NCBI GenBank assembly: GCA_038503065.1 | Contig: JBCAMK010000003.1 | Location: 2,232,001 to 2,296,000, forward strand | DNA: 64,000 nt | Reading direction: 5' to 3' | From: Paragyromitra xinjiangensis | Taxonomy: Eukaryota > Ascomycota > Pezizomycetes > Pezizales > Discinaceae | Shown here: positions 12,501 through 24,333 of the stretch, in pieces | Numbering within the stretch: the first letter of the stretch is position 1 | Layout: each line of letters starts with the position of its first letter | Notes under the pieces: model-generated | Database searches by the model: none | What the model was told of the DNA's origin: nothing | What the model saw: only the letters and a program-made list of their open reading frames with translations | Program-made: the position numbers and the translations under genes

Positions 12501-13323
12501 GGAAATAATGGATCAGCAACTTTCGCTAATAGTGGGCTTGGAGGCCCGGTTTGCGGAACCCGACTTTCTGGAGACCATTAAGCTTTGTAAACGGATAGTG
12601 GTCCACCCGGAAGACCAAGATACCGCGGATATAACTATGGTGACCGCACATCAAGCGAAGGGATTAGAATGGGACTGTGTTGAGTTATCCGACGAATTTT
12701 TACCGTACTGGAAACGGGGACACCTCGGAGTGACGAAAGATCTGCGGGCACAATGCTTTTTGATGTATGTTGCAATAACTCGAGCGCGGAAGGAGTTAAT
12801 TGTGGGGCCGAGGATTACAGCTTGGCTGGCTGCTAGAAGAGGCAGTTTTAGGTTCTTCTGGAGTTACGGGGAGTGCCCTGTGTGTCGAGGTCAGGAGGCG
12901 GACCATTGCAGCTCTGCCACTGGGAGCGCTAACCATACTCAAACCTATCGTGAACTGCTAGAATTCGAGTCAACTTTGCCACTTGGAAATTTTGGCGCAG
13001 TCATAGAAGTCCCGAGCGAGTTAAAGGGGTTGCTATTTGGGAATGGAGGGGTGATTGGGTGCCGTCATTGCGCGGCGAGCCTTTACTGGGCGGTTAGGGA
13101 TGGGGGGAAATGTGATCTGGAGAGATTCGTTAATCAATCGCAGGAGGTCTTGGATGAAAAGTTCACTAGGGGCGGAAATGAAGATGGAGTTTCGGGTGTG
13201 AGGAAAAGATGGCTGGAGATGATAGAGAGAGCTATTATTGCAGATTCCAAAAGAGTAGAAGACTGGGAAAGAGGATATATGGATTTCATCCGTATCTTTC
13301 TGGGGAAGAAGAGTGACACATAG
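9591..13323 (+). CDS. FBH1-like UvrD/Rep superfamily 1 DNA helicase
   Basis: Five exons (9591-10816, 10880-10962, 11043-11572, 11621-12020, 12083-13323) give 1159 residues. Motifs in order: Q-like VWTEEQERIIES; Walker A AGTGKT (about 394-399); Ia LYVVFNVSAQGEAKRKFG; KSFHSLV; Walker B DEAQ (610-613) followed by DANPV; motif III VVGDPYQMIYGF; motif IV LTHSFRFG; motif V VTAHQAKGLEWD (about 933-944); motif VI LMYVAITRARKEL. The LTHSFRFG and AHQAKGLEWD wording resembles the F-box helicase FBH1, but I do not recognise an F-box in the long N-terminus. A late CPVC..DHC patch might bind zinc. The start is the first ATG; the N-terminus (TIAPRALHTADSIR) could be a weak mitochondrial leader. The family unwinds 3'-5' and limits recombination. 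Every motif is intact after splicing, so it is probably functional despite its repeat-rich surroundings. Confidence 0.88.
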
Positions 13324-13679
13324 CCCACAGCGCATGTATGGGCGTTTTATACTATGGTTATTTAGTACAACAATATGAATTTTGTTAGTTTACTTGTTAA
13401 CCCGCTTTGCCTCCTAATGTATTGGAAACCCTGTTTCGAGTTTCGGGATGAATTCGATCATTATCTATCGATTGAATTGGTTGGTTGATGTTTCGTACAC
13501 GCATCCAGCACCTTAGGTTATGGTAGTCATTACCTATTGATGTTGGCTTATTTATGATTCTGGTTCATTGGCTTATTGAATAAAATGAGAAGGAAAATTA
13601 TTTGGTTCGCTTTCGCCTGGATTTTTTCAACCATTTGTTATAGTAAGTCTGGAACTTGAACTTCCATTTTGTTAAGGTA
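13324..13679. other. Short non-coding spacer
   Basis: The 3' flank of the helicase up to the hairpin element. No gene seen. Confidence 0.55.
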
Positions 13680-13847
13680 CCGTTCTATTTGGCGAGTAAG
13701 CCCATGGGCTTATGGTAGGATGGAGAGAAAGGAACATACCAAAAATCAACAGCACTTTCCTATCTAGGTTTAGCTTACCAAATTTTGGTGTGTTCTTTTC
13801 TCTCCATCCTGCCATAAGCCCATGGGCTTACTCGCCAAATAGAACGG
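13680..13847. repeat. 168-bp TA-flanked hairpin MITE
   Basis: Arms of about 65 bases (13680-13744 and 13783-13847) are reverse complements with about three mismatches. Termini read CCGTTCTATTTGGCG, flanked by TA on both sides (13678-13679 and 13848-13849). Each arm carries the perfect 16-base palindrome TAAGCCCATGGGCTTA. The loop is under 40 bases, so the element is nearly all stem, with no coding capacity. It resembles a Tc1/mariner-type stowaway MITE. Confidence 0.88.
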
Positions 13848-14897
13848 TAATCCACTAATTATATTAGCTACATGTATATTGGCAAATTGTTTCTCTGTAT
13901 TTGAATCATTATTACTAATCCATAGCGGATAAAGAAATACTTCGGGATTCTAAAATCTTCTGATTCGCTAGTTACTAGTGTAGGATCATATGATATCACT
14001 CGGTAAACTAACCGGCGAGAATATTGTAATATATAAAGGCACGTAGGGAGGAATAGAAGACTCGATTGCTTGATTGCTAGGTAGGCAGTACGGCCTCTAT
14101 CTACATACTCGTGTAATAGCTCTCTCGGGTGCCTGTCAGTAATTTCCGGCCTCGAAGCCACACCCAAGAGGTCACCCGTATAAGGAGGCAACTCCAACAG
14201 GAAAGTTTAAAAGTGCATGTATGTACTTCTTAGCAAATTTTTGTGCTGTAGAAAGAAGGGGGTATAAGTTTGTCTTTGAGAGCTTTCCAAGACTAAGTGC
14301 TAGATTTCTTCTAGTTGGCTGTTGAGGACATCTGATTACATGGAGTGCTCGCAGGAATTCTGGAGTTGCTGGCGGAGAGGAAAATGATTCATCCAAGATT
14401 TTGTGAACTACAGTGCTGGAAAAGGGGATGCGATTGGTACAGCATTTTTACAGTATTCCAAGAAATGCTGGATTAATTCCGCAGTGCTACGGGATTTATC
14501 AGCAAGTTCAGCAGCGCTCCAGAATTAATACAGCATTTTCTAAAAATACGGTAGTAGATCCACCCCATTTTTTGGTACTGTACTGTCATTATTTCTTGTG
14601 TGTACATGTAATAAACAGAGGGTTGAATTAAAAGTTCCTGGGTAAAGCTTATATGTTATTCTGGAGCCACGTCTGCTAGAGGGAAATTTTGTCAATATTC
14701 TAGAACTATGGTCTGCATCTGGGAGGCTGAATTGGAGTATTTTCTTGGATTTCGATGTTCCTGCCAAGAGGGTATGCCATTCAATTTTGATTGATTTTCG
14801 TCCTCAGCCGCTGTGGGTTCATAAAAACAAAGGAGAAAAAAAAATCTCTCTTGTATCCCGCATTCATCATCGTCATCTATAGGCTTAGTTTGTGCGG
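13848..14897. other. Non-coding interval
   Basis: No gene supported. It holds a small inverted repeat (14461-14542) and one TACATGTA palindrome at 13869, another at 14603. It precedes the 266-residue gene. Confidence 0.55.
14461..14542. repeat. Small imperfect inverted repeat
   Basis: AGAAATGCTGGATTAATTCC at 14461 pairs with the reverse complement of the sequence ending near 14542 (AGAAAATGCTGTATTAATTC), with one indel and a loop of about 25 bases. Similar ACAGCATTTT and GTGCTGGAAAA words lie just upstream. It may be a decayed hairpin element. Confidence 0.5.
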
Positions 14898-15967
14898 ATG
14901 TCTCTTCCAGATAGGCCCATCAGAAAAAATAGAGGCACAATGCCTCAAAGGTTCCGCGAACCACAGGTTTCGACCGAAATGCCAGTAAGTATCTTGCAAC
15001 TCACGGTTAAGGGAGATACTAATAAAATAAATTTAAACTAACAAAATTTTCTTAGAAAACCGGCGCCGAGTATTTTGAGGAGGCTAGAGCTACTGGCGAA
15101 TTCGCTAATGAGGGTGCACAAATGCAAACAGTCAGTCTTCTCGTTTGATTTCGACTTTGGACTTAGTAGGATTTGAGTAGTTAAGGTTGACTTAGGGTTT
15201 TAGGATTCTGCACCGGCTCCCGCAGAGCGAACAAAGGCTAGAACCCGTGGCCATACTGAGCATCCAGGCTATAGGCCGCCTAGCTCCGGGCGCCCACGTA
15301 AAAAGGCCCAAAACCAGCGGCAGCTGAGGCTTGCCTCTGAGGATAATTTACCGGTGGTGATCAATTCCCATGCTCAAATGCAGTTGAGCCAAAGTGTATG
15401 TGGTGTTGAGAGAATTTACTCTTCGGTTACTGATTAGTTTCCGAGCAGATGCCTTTGATCGAGGGAAGAAATGACGAGCAAGCCAATCATGACATTGTTC
15501 TTCCCCACTCAGATGTTCAGACCAAAACTCGGAGGACTTATAGCCGCGTGATTCCGGAAAATGGCGCTGAACCGGTAAATATAATATTCGCTAATAGCCT
15601 TACTTCCGCTGTGATGAATAATAACTCTCCTCATTTCTCAAAATAGGTTCCTCTTACCGAAGATGAAATTACTCACCTTGAAAAACTGGAGGATGACCTC
15701 GAACAAGCACTCCTCGAACAAGCACAATGGGGTATCCACATGGCGGAATTAGACAAGAGAATCCAACACGGCATCGACAGTTTGCGAGCCGGTCAAAAAG
15801 AGGAGCGTGCTGAGAATCTGAAGCTCCAAACTCGTCGTAAGGGCACTAGGGGAACAAATACCGACTACTTGATTTTCGGCGATATGAACGCGAATATCGC
15901 AATGGGGCTCGCGAAAGGAGTTTTTGATAGGATGGAAGAACTTGAAGAGGAGGCTGATCTGGGCTAA
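14898..15967 (+). CDS. Hypothetical protein, 266 residues, five phase-0 exons
   Basis: I do not recognise this family. Exons: 14898-14984, 15056-15130, 15204-15395, 15449-15574, 15647-15967. Introns begin GTAAGT, GTCAGT, GTATGT and GTAAAT and end in AG, all between codons, and the frame stays open to the stop. I chose the first in-frame ATG (14898); a second lies at 14940. Exon 3 is basic and proline-rich with an AT-hook-like core (SGRPRKK). The last exon has a charged helical segment (THLEKLEDDLEQALLEQAQW), likely coiled coil, then a segment ending in a short acidic tail (MEELEEEADLG). No signal peptide or membrane segment. A nuclear, DNA-associated role is possible but is only inferred from the basic patch. 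Confidence 0.72.
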
Positions 15968-18421
15968 GTGACGCTGTTTCTGGTGTTGACATGGTTATGA
16001 GGCTTTTTCGTAGTAACTTGACGGCGGGGTGAGGATTTCTGCTATCGGTGAGAGATTTGTTTAAGTTAGTTAGAACGTTCGTGATATTTCATACCAACTT
16101 AGCTCGGAAACCTCCAATCAAACAATGACCAAGGAATTATACCAGTAGCAGCAGGAATCAAGGTATCAGCATAGCATCTTATTTAGATCTCAAGAGGGGA
16201 AAGGTCAAACTCGGTTTTGACGGACAAATTTGAATCGGGAAAGTATGATATCTGCTATAACAGTCAAACATCGAACTCAAGATGATTCATATCACTTGAT
16301 AATTTCGGCTAACCCATCTGTTATTTTCTTTAGGTAGCTTGGTTTATGCCCAGCTACCTTTGTTAACCTTTGATGGACATACTAGATTGGCATGAAACCC
16401 CGAAGTTTAGATCCTTTCTTTACCTGATATATACATGTAGGGAAAGTGAGATATTTCCTGATACCTCTAAATATTGTGGGATGGCGAGTAGTGTTCTTGA
16501 GAAGTTGAGTCTGCTCTGGATGATTAGTTAACGCCAACGAGGACGAAGATCCTAATAAAATATGTCCTATAAACCGAATTTTTCGAGAAATTGACTGTTC
16601 CGTCTGATCAGTGGTGTAGAGTCGTTGGCGGGCATAACTCTATAAGGAAGAATACGTCTCTCTGGAATCACAGCTTGATATGAAGACTTGAATCCTGCTT
16701 CGGTTGGGTTTCCAGCGCAAAGGGTATTTTGGTGTTTCAGCACGAAGCTGTACCAGAGGGACGTAAATAGTTGGTGCTAAAGGTAAATGATCAATAATTG
16801 ATGACCTTCCAGCAACATCCGTACTGCAAGGAAATAACTCGAGCGATGTTGCTTGAACCGAGTATTTTCGCAAAAGGCGGGACTTACACTCAGTTGATTC
16901 TGGGTTTACCTATGGCTAGGAATAGTCGCGAGTCTTGTGAAGTTTAGGGCCATTCAGTTGGTTTGATAGTGATAATCAGAAGATCGTGAAAGGGCAATGG
17001 GTAGGTAGGTACTCTTATCCCTTGGATCTGGGATACTCTACATTGCTTGAGCGAGATTTTCACATTTGGTGAGGAAGTGCCACGGTATCTTTTCCCAATA
17101 TATCACGAGGTTAAGTTAAGCTTTTTTTAGCTAGGATGAATCATGCTTAGCCTTTCTCTGAACTTCTTGCCTTCTTTCATTGTTGATAGCGCGGATTTAA
17201 GCGAGTTAGATATGATAATGCAAGACCCTCTCTCGGGGAATATCGGCAACCAACCGCTGGCAGGTCAACAGGTATGACTCAGAGAGGATGGCGTTCAGTA
17301 CGATTTTCAAAAATATGAATTGAAAAGATTTTGATTGAAACTAGAGCCTGGTGTAACGTGTAAAAATGGAGATGAACCACCTCCAATGATAGTCTATTAA
17401 CCTACAACATGCATACATCTAAGTCCTCATATTTGAAATGCTGTTGGTCGTTCTACTATATCACTTGTGATGGGGCTGCGCTGAATCCAAGGTTGAGAAT
17501 TCTAGGTTCGACTGCCGAGTGTTGGGGGGACCATGTAATAATGGTTATCTAATTTTGCATCAGAATCACAAGCTTCGAAGATTAGAAAATATGACTATCG
17601 TTTACTTAGTTATAGAGAAGTGAAAGTGCCAATGCGCAGCTCGCCGGTGCGGGTGAAATGCCAACGCCTTGTTCGAACCTCTAACACACACTAAATCCTA
17701 GAGATAATTGTGAGATCCACGGCATTGTGAGTTACAGCCCCGCTTCCGCCCCCAAATAACGGCATTACCGGCACAGATCGGAATGTTTGTGAAGCAGTAA
17801 AAATAATCTGATGATATGGTCGGATAAGATCCCGATAGTATGATTAGCCTGCATGGAATAATCCCGCTTAAGGGACATGTTAGTAACCACACTCTAGATC
17901 CTACAATAACGGGGTGTGCACTGTAGAAGAATTTGAAGTCCGCTCCTGGGATATGTTATTTGGTTGAGATTGGAGGCTGAGGCCGGAGATCTCCTTTGAA
18001 TAGTGCTCCGGTTTGAGAAAAGTCCCGTCCACTAAAAACGAGTCTGGCAGTTGTTTATGTAGCAAAGTGCAGTAGCCGAGGTTGGAGATTGAACTTCTGT
18101 TACCCAAATAGGTGAGGAGGCTTCAAGCAAGAAACCGGATGGAGCCAAAACGCCACAAGGAAACTTGTTTAGAAAGGTTTCAAGGAGAAAAGAGTGACCC
18201 CATGTGACGCAATCACGGCAGCCAACGCGAAGTAAAAACCTAACCCATAATTAGCCGGGTGGGTTGCCTAAACGGGAAGCACAACTGCCTACTTATCGTG
18301 GAAATGCACTTGGGCGAACCTTTATAACACGAACAAGGCATTGCCCTTCTTTTCTCTCTCCCCGCATCGTTAATCTATATCCTCTTCATCCCATTGCAGA
18401 TTCCAATATACTCTTATCGAA
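15968..18421. other. Non-coding interval; end is promoter of the DUF1479 gene
   Basis: About 2.4 kb without a supported gene; open frames stay under 80 codons and have no recognisable content. Just upstream of the next start is a pyrimidine-rich tract (about 18341-18372) typical of fungal transcription start regions. Confidence 0.55.
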
Positions 18422-20095
18422 ATGCTATCACTCCGACTTCCTCTTGCTCGCTCTCTGGCTGCTACTGCACGGCGATCAGTCGTGACAACTACTACACAGA
18501 AAGCTGCTGGAGATATATCATCTGTATTCCCATCACTTTCTGGTGTTGCACCAGCCCCTCTGCATCCTCGCTTCGCTACCCTGAAAAGTCAATATCTGAA
18601 TGGAAAGGAGAATGAACTGCAGGCCAGCTGGGAACGATTAGTAGAGCAATTACGAGTGGAGGTAGAAGAAGTCAAAGAACTGGGGAGCAAGGTAACCCCA
18701 TTGTTATTATTAAATTTCGACCAACAAGTACATTTACTGACGGGAAATGGCATAGGTTATCCCATCAATTGAATTTAAAGACGTTGCGTCTGCTTCTCCA
18801 GCCGAAATCGCTGAGATAAAACGCCGTGGAGTTGTTGTTATTCGAAATGTTCTCCCAGAGGAAGAAGCTTTGCAGCTGAAAGCTGATCTTAGAGACTATC
18901 TTCGGGAAAACCCGAATGCTAAAGGTAACCCATGGAATAGTCTTTTCTCTGTTTTATCACTCGGTGTAATAGATTTTGTTTTGCGCACAAACCTGGATAT
19001 TGAAGCGCTTACTTAACCATTACAGCTTTCCCTGCTAAATCACCCGCTGTCTATGAACTTTACTGGTCTCCTTCACAGCTTCGTGCTCGTTCTCACCCAT
19101 CCTTGCTTAAGGCACAAAAATTTCTTATGTCCCTGTGGCACAGTTCATCTCCCGCCACCCAGCTTTCTGTGCAATACCCACTTACATACGCTGATCGCCT
19201 TCGCATCCGCCTACCTGGTGATGCTGGATTCGCTCTCGGAGCACACGTCGACGGTGGTTCCCTCGAGCGCTGGGAAGACCCGGAGTATTCTGCTGTCTAT
19301 AAGAAGATCTTCCGCGGAGACTGGGAAAATTATGATGCATATGATGCACGTCACCGAGTCACTGCCACTATGGATCTCTATAATGGTGCTGGAAGCTGTG
19401 CTATGTTCCGGATGTGGCAAGGCTGGGTATGTCGCACCGCCCCCATTCCAGACTCCTCTGTTTGATTACTCACGTGGATAAATAAACAGTTGAGCATGTC
19501 AAATACCGGTCCCAACGAAGGAACTCTTCTGGTTAATCCGATGCTGAAACACGCAACCGCCTACTTTCTCTTGCGCCCGTTCTTCGCCCCCACATCATCA
19601 CCTTCATCACTTTCCAACTGGCGCATTCCATCTGTCCCCACGCCTGCATTTCCTGGTGCCGTTCCCGCCGCATCTCAGGAATTTAGTGATAAGTGGCATC
19701 CGCATCTCGATCTTGAAAGAACAATGACACATATCCCTCGTGTGGCACCGGGTGACTATGTGGCCTGGCACTGCGACACTATCCATGCTGTAGACCGCAT
19801 TCATGCTGGTGCCGGAGATAGCAGTGTTTTATATATTCCGGCTGTGCCTCTCTGTAAATCAAGTGCGGCATATGCTGTTAGGCAAAGGGGTGCATTCTTA
19901 ACTGGTGTGCCACCACCAGATTTCCCAAGTGGTAGCGGTGAGTCGGGTGGTGGAATGGCGGGAATGAAGGATATAGTTGGGGAAGAAGGAAGAAGGGCGA
20001 TGGCATTGGGGGGTGAGGCATGGAGTCTTGAGGAGCTGAAAGAAGGTCAGAAAGAGGTAGTAAGGAGGGCAAATGAAACCTTTGGGTGGGCTTAG
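18422..20095 (+). CDS. DUF1479 (YbiU-like) putative Fe(II)/2OG dioxygenase
   Basis: Four exons (18422-18691, 18756-18924, 19026-19426, 19490-20095) give 481 residues. The spliced protein matches the DUF1479 family, known from bacterial YbiU and widespread in fungi, with a double-stranded beta-helix fold related to 2-oxoglutarate oxygenases. Candidate metal ligands are in AHVDGGSLERWEDP (His about 220, Asp about 222) and GDYVAWHCDTIHAVD (His about 374 and 379). RRGVVVIRNVLPEEEA is the usual N-terminal entry to such folds. The first 27 residues (MLSLRLPLARSLAATARRSV) are Arg/Ser/Leu-rich without acidic residues, so a mitochondrial leader is likely. Introns are 64, 101 and 63 bp. The substrate of the family is not established, so no reaction is assigned. 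Confidence 0.88.
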
Positions 20096-22846
20096 GCTGG
20101 GGCTTTTTCTTGCAATGATATAGATACATGCAGGCATGACAAGCGGATGAGAATTCTCAGAGTCTTGGTTTTTATCTCTGGGTGGAATCCTCATGAATTA
20201 CTTTCTTGTATATGGCGTTAGGCTGCTTAGTTGCGATGTGTAGATAGTGGAATGACAAGAAATAACTGCCACTTGAGTGCGGGGGGGGGGGGTTGGGCGG
20301 TTTGATTCAAGGGTGAGGACAGGTGCCCAGGCTGACAACGAATATATAATGTTTCACTTCCACACCCGCTTATTTGAAACCTTATAGTTCTTTCTGCGGC
20401 TGGGAAGTGGGGTCAGGGAAAAATTCAAACCCGATGATCGGTTTTGCTTTTAGTGTTCTATCGGGTGTAAGCCGATCAGGTCCGCCTCGCACAGTAGATA
20501 TGCTCAGGGCCTTTGACCACATGCTACACAAATTTCGGCCCCCAGATTGTTTTTATCGGAGTAGAAGCTCTGTAGCAAAAACAGTACTAACATCAGATCA
20601 TATCGTGTCGCCAAGCCGCCGGAATAAATCAGTTTGCAGGATACTAATATAAGGCGTGCGCCAGGGAAATTTCCCAACCCATGTACTTGCATGCATACGC
20701 CCAAAGTTTCAGAGTGAGATTTGGTTTAATTTTACATTCATGGCTTATCACTCGGTATTGAGCCAGATCCTGGCTATCTGGTTTTGTCCATTATGAGGGT
20801 ATGACCAAAGCAATGATACTATAAATAGTAGTTGAAGAATTTAGTCGGACTTCATTATGCATGATGAAGATATATGAATGGAAGGCTAAATTAAAAGTAA
20901 GATCGAATAACAACGAACCCGAAGCAACCGGGTCACGCTGGTGAGCAGTATGATGGAAACTAGATTGTTAAAGAGCTAGCAAAAAGAAGAAAGTTCAATT
21001 TTTGACGTTTAGCCCAGCTGTTGTGCGGTGCTTTTGAATGTTGCATATCCGTCGTGTCTAGCCTCATACTGCGCGGTATAGGGCTGTGCACAAGAAAATT
21101 GGCAAAGCCTTGCGAGCCATGCTAGCTTGGAATACGATGTTTTAACAAGAGTTGAACCTTGGCCCAGGGGCTAGGATTCAGATGAAACACGGTTGACTAC
21201 ATGTGCTTTGGGTGGTGTTTTGGCTGGTTGGCTTGATTGACTTGTGCCCTTGGCCTTTTATTTTGCTTTTTTCGATTTTCGTAAGTATTGTTATCGACTT
21301 AACCCTTCATGTTATCGCTAATTTTATTCCAAAATGAGGAGGGTGGTTTCCTTGTACTGACTGCGAACCTGCTCTAAAAGGCATAGCGGAAATGGTTTGA
21401 GAATACAAGAGCCAAACCTTAGACTCTGCCGTTTTTATACCCTACTATCAAAGAACTCTTCTCAACAGTGGTGTAGAAACCGTAGCTATGCGTGTGATGT
21501 AATATTGAGCGGCGCTGGATGAGGCCTTCAGCTACCGTAGCTTCAAAGAGAGAATGGATTTGGATCAATCTGATAACCTCCATGTTCTCTATGAGAATAG
21601 ATGAGGTGGCGAATGGAGGTTAGGAACTGGTAATCAAGGTGTTCTAGGTCTTTTTTTAGTTTTGTGATTAGTTCTTGATACTGTTGCTGGGCACCATCCC
21701 GGCGCTGATAGAGATTAATCGGTCGAGTATTTATGTGGCAAGAGAGAATGGTCATAATTTTTGAAACAGAGTGGTAGGATCTCCGGTAGTTCGTAGCTTT
21801 TAAGGGCAAGCGGGTGCCGACTTGAGAACCTTCGATATACGAGGTTTGGAGTATCGGAGCAATTGTAGTTGCGGGGTGGGTGTGTGGAAAAATTAAAATC
21901 GCACTGCCGCCAGGGGGCGAGACTTTTGGCGATCTTGGGGACACAAGAAACTAAGATATATTGGAGAAGAGCCTTGGGGCTTCGGGTATACGTTTCTAGG
22001 GTTCTTGTCCAGGACCATTGCTATAGCTTATTAGAGATGGAAGAAATTACAATCAGGTTAGCGTTCCTGGTATGTGTAGGCATGAAGAGAATACGTAAAA
22101 TCCAGGCTCGTCGGCAACAGCGATACCGACGAAGCATAGATTTTGTCATGGTCTCTGAGCCCTTTAGAGTGGAGTCGGGCTTCGAACGAAGACACGAAGG
22201 CTGCTCAAAAATAATCCTAGAGTTCAATGGTAGCTGAGGGGTATCTTAGGTAATTGAGTGAAGGTCTAGTGCTTTCAATGGGGCAGTTCATCCAGGGCTG
22301 ACGTAAGGGCCGCACACCCCAGTCATGGGGAAGATTAGCCTCGGGCCGGCTATCTATGGCTTGTGGCTCGCGAGGCGCCGGTATCGTGGTTGGCGCTCTT
22401 CGTGCCCCGCAGCCCCTGTGAAACATGATCGCGTCGTTTAGAGCGTAGAGCTAGTTAGAGTATATCTGGTGCGGAAAGATGTCACTTATCGCATGTAAGC
22501 TAGGGTTTCTTCAGGCCTTTTTCTGAAGGTATGTGTAATTTGCCGCTCAACCTCTATCTAGCCTAGAGTCAGCCGAAGCTACGAAGAAAAAAGTTTTCAG
22601 AATGTCTTGCCCCGCCTAAATCACTCATTAGAGGCGATAAAACAATCATAAGCCGCAGTCACTAACAGATGTGTGGTCGATGGTTGCTTGCCCAGTGGTG
22701 AGTGTTTGGTAGAGAGGCAATATTCGTCAGGAATGGGATTCACCGAGAACACCCCTGCTCGTCACACCTCTGTTCGTTGCACACCCGATGATTACTGCAG
22801 CTTACTGTAATCTTAGGATCGGAAGATATGAGGCCTTTAAGCGTTA
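20096..22846. other. Gene-poor interval
   Basis: No gene I can support. It contains a run of 12 G at 20281-20292. On the minus strand at 21543-21944, a 133-codon frame ends in a plausible helical segment (QELITKLKKDLEHLDYQF), but it has no start context, splice partner or known domain, so I leave it unannotated. Confidence 0.5.
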
Positions 22847-22995
22847 TAGTCGCTCCTGGGTCAACGACGAAACTGGGCCGGCGACGAACAGGGGCCTGAA
22901 CAACAGGGAAAGAGCTAGCCCTAACCTGTTAATGCTCGCTGTTTTGCTCCTTGTTCGTCACTAGAATAGTCTCACCATTGACCCAGGAGCGACTG
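22847..22995. repeat. 149-bp TA-flanked hairpin MITE
   Basis: Termini AGTCGCTCCTGGGTCAA (from 22848) and its reverse complement (to 22994) form the outer stem. GACGAACA near 22870 pairs with TGTTCGTC near 22960. TA dinucleotides flank both ends (22845-22846, 22996-22997). There is no coding content. It is a short Tc1/mariner-type MITE by structure. Confidence 0.7.
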
Positions 22996-24333
22996 TAGCG
23001 ACTGTATGAGTGTGTAGAGTACCTCCACGCCCTATCTGAGCTATAGGCAGCGAGTCAAGATTGAACTCATTGGATTTTGAATAGTGGTATTTGTCAATAG
23101 GGTGGCAACTCTCGTGGCAAGTTTGGGGCGATCGGAGAAGTTTTAAGAACCTATTTCTTTGTCAAGGCTCTGGAAAAATAAATCTTGGTTCCAATGTGAA
23201 TGAGATATGGTCTCTGATAGCAATTTCTCCTAAGGCTAAGTGAGGAGGCCTCCCGGAGGTTGTCGAGAGAGGGTCCATATATAATCGCTATCGTTGCCGC
23301 TTTCATCACAACCGCTATCGCTCAGGCTAGTGTACTACATGTAGGTTTAGTAGTTTGGTGCTGAAAAGAGAGTGGTGTTGGATAGAGGGTGGTGTTGGAT
23401 AGAGACTGGCGTTGGATAGAGACTGGTACTCACCGAAACCTCGTAAAAGCAGCGCCCATTAGATAAGTTAACCAAAGCTGGATTGTCGAAGAAACTTCCT
23501 AGCACAGTACTACTAAGCCATTAGTTTAGAACAGGTCTGGAGTCGAAATTGGGCAGAAATAATCAGACTGACATTCAGGAGCATGCGTTCAAGTGTATGG
23601 AGATCTAGATCAAACTATACCTTCAGCCCTTCAGCAACATATAATCGAGATATTCCAGCCTCCCACATGCCTACTGCTTTGGAATCGATGAGTCAGAGGA
23701 TAAGAGTACATCTGCAGCCTGGAAGCCAGCGGCCTGTGGCTTGGTAGTACGTATTATTAACGGTTAGCGATAGGTTCATTGGATACTGTCTGACCAAGCT
23801 GGTAGCCCGTAGTATTTAGCTAGCCGCAAATTAAGGCATCCAGCTTTAATTAAGGTCTTGCGGCAATAATAAATTGATACGTATAAAATACTTATCTTAG
23901 CATAATGAAACGGTAATATGCAGGGGAATATATCGGGCATTAATATGGAAAAGTTAGTGTGTATCGAGCCTTATTTAAATAAATTCTTCTGGAGTTTGAG
24001 TAGCGCAATGAACTTTGAGATATGTCATTGTGTCAATGGAGGATAGGCAATGACTCATATTTTGGTTTTATAAACCGCATAAAGCCTAATAGATTAGCCT
24101 TTGGGAAGGTTCGTTGATCATGAGTATGAGGGTACAGCGGCGGATAGCACAGTATCTCCGCCCCACCCGCAATTACTGGAAAAATTTGAGATAGTGAAGA
24201 TTCACATGCACACGAATAAAGCTTCGACCTTTTGAAACTTCAGAAAACTGACTGAGGCTTGATCTGTGGGGTAGGGGTAAAGAGTCTGCTGGCGGTTGAT
24301 AGGGCCCGGTTGAGTTTGGTGAATGGTCTATTA
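22996..24333. other. Non-coding interval
   Basis: No gene seen. Contains a short tandem repeat (23373-23423) and one TACATGTA palindrome (23336). Confidence 0.5.
23373..23423. repeat. 17-bp tandem repeat, three copies
   Basis: Three consecutive units: TGGTGTTGGATAGAGGG, TGGTGTTGGATAGAGAC and TGGCGTTGGATAGAGAC, followed by the start of a fourth (TGGTAC). Confidence 0.85.

Noticed and set aside
21543..21944. 133-codon minus-strand frame
   Set aside because: It has a helical-looking end, but no known domain, no start context and no splice partner. It may be a decayed repeat protein.
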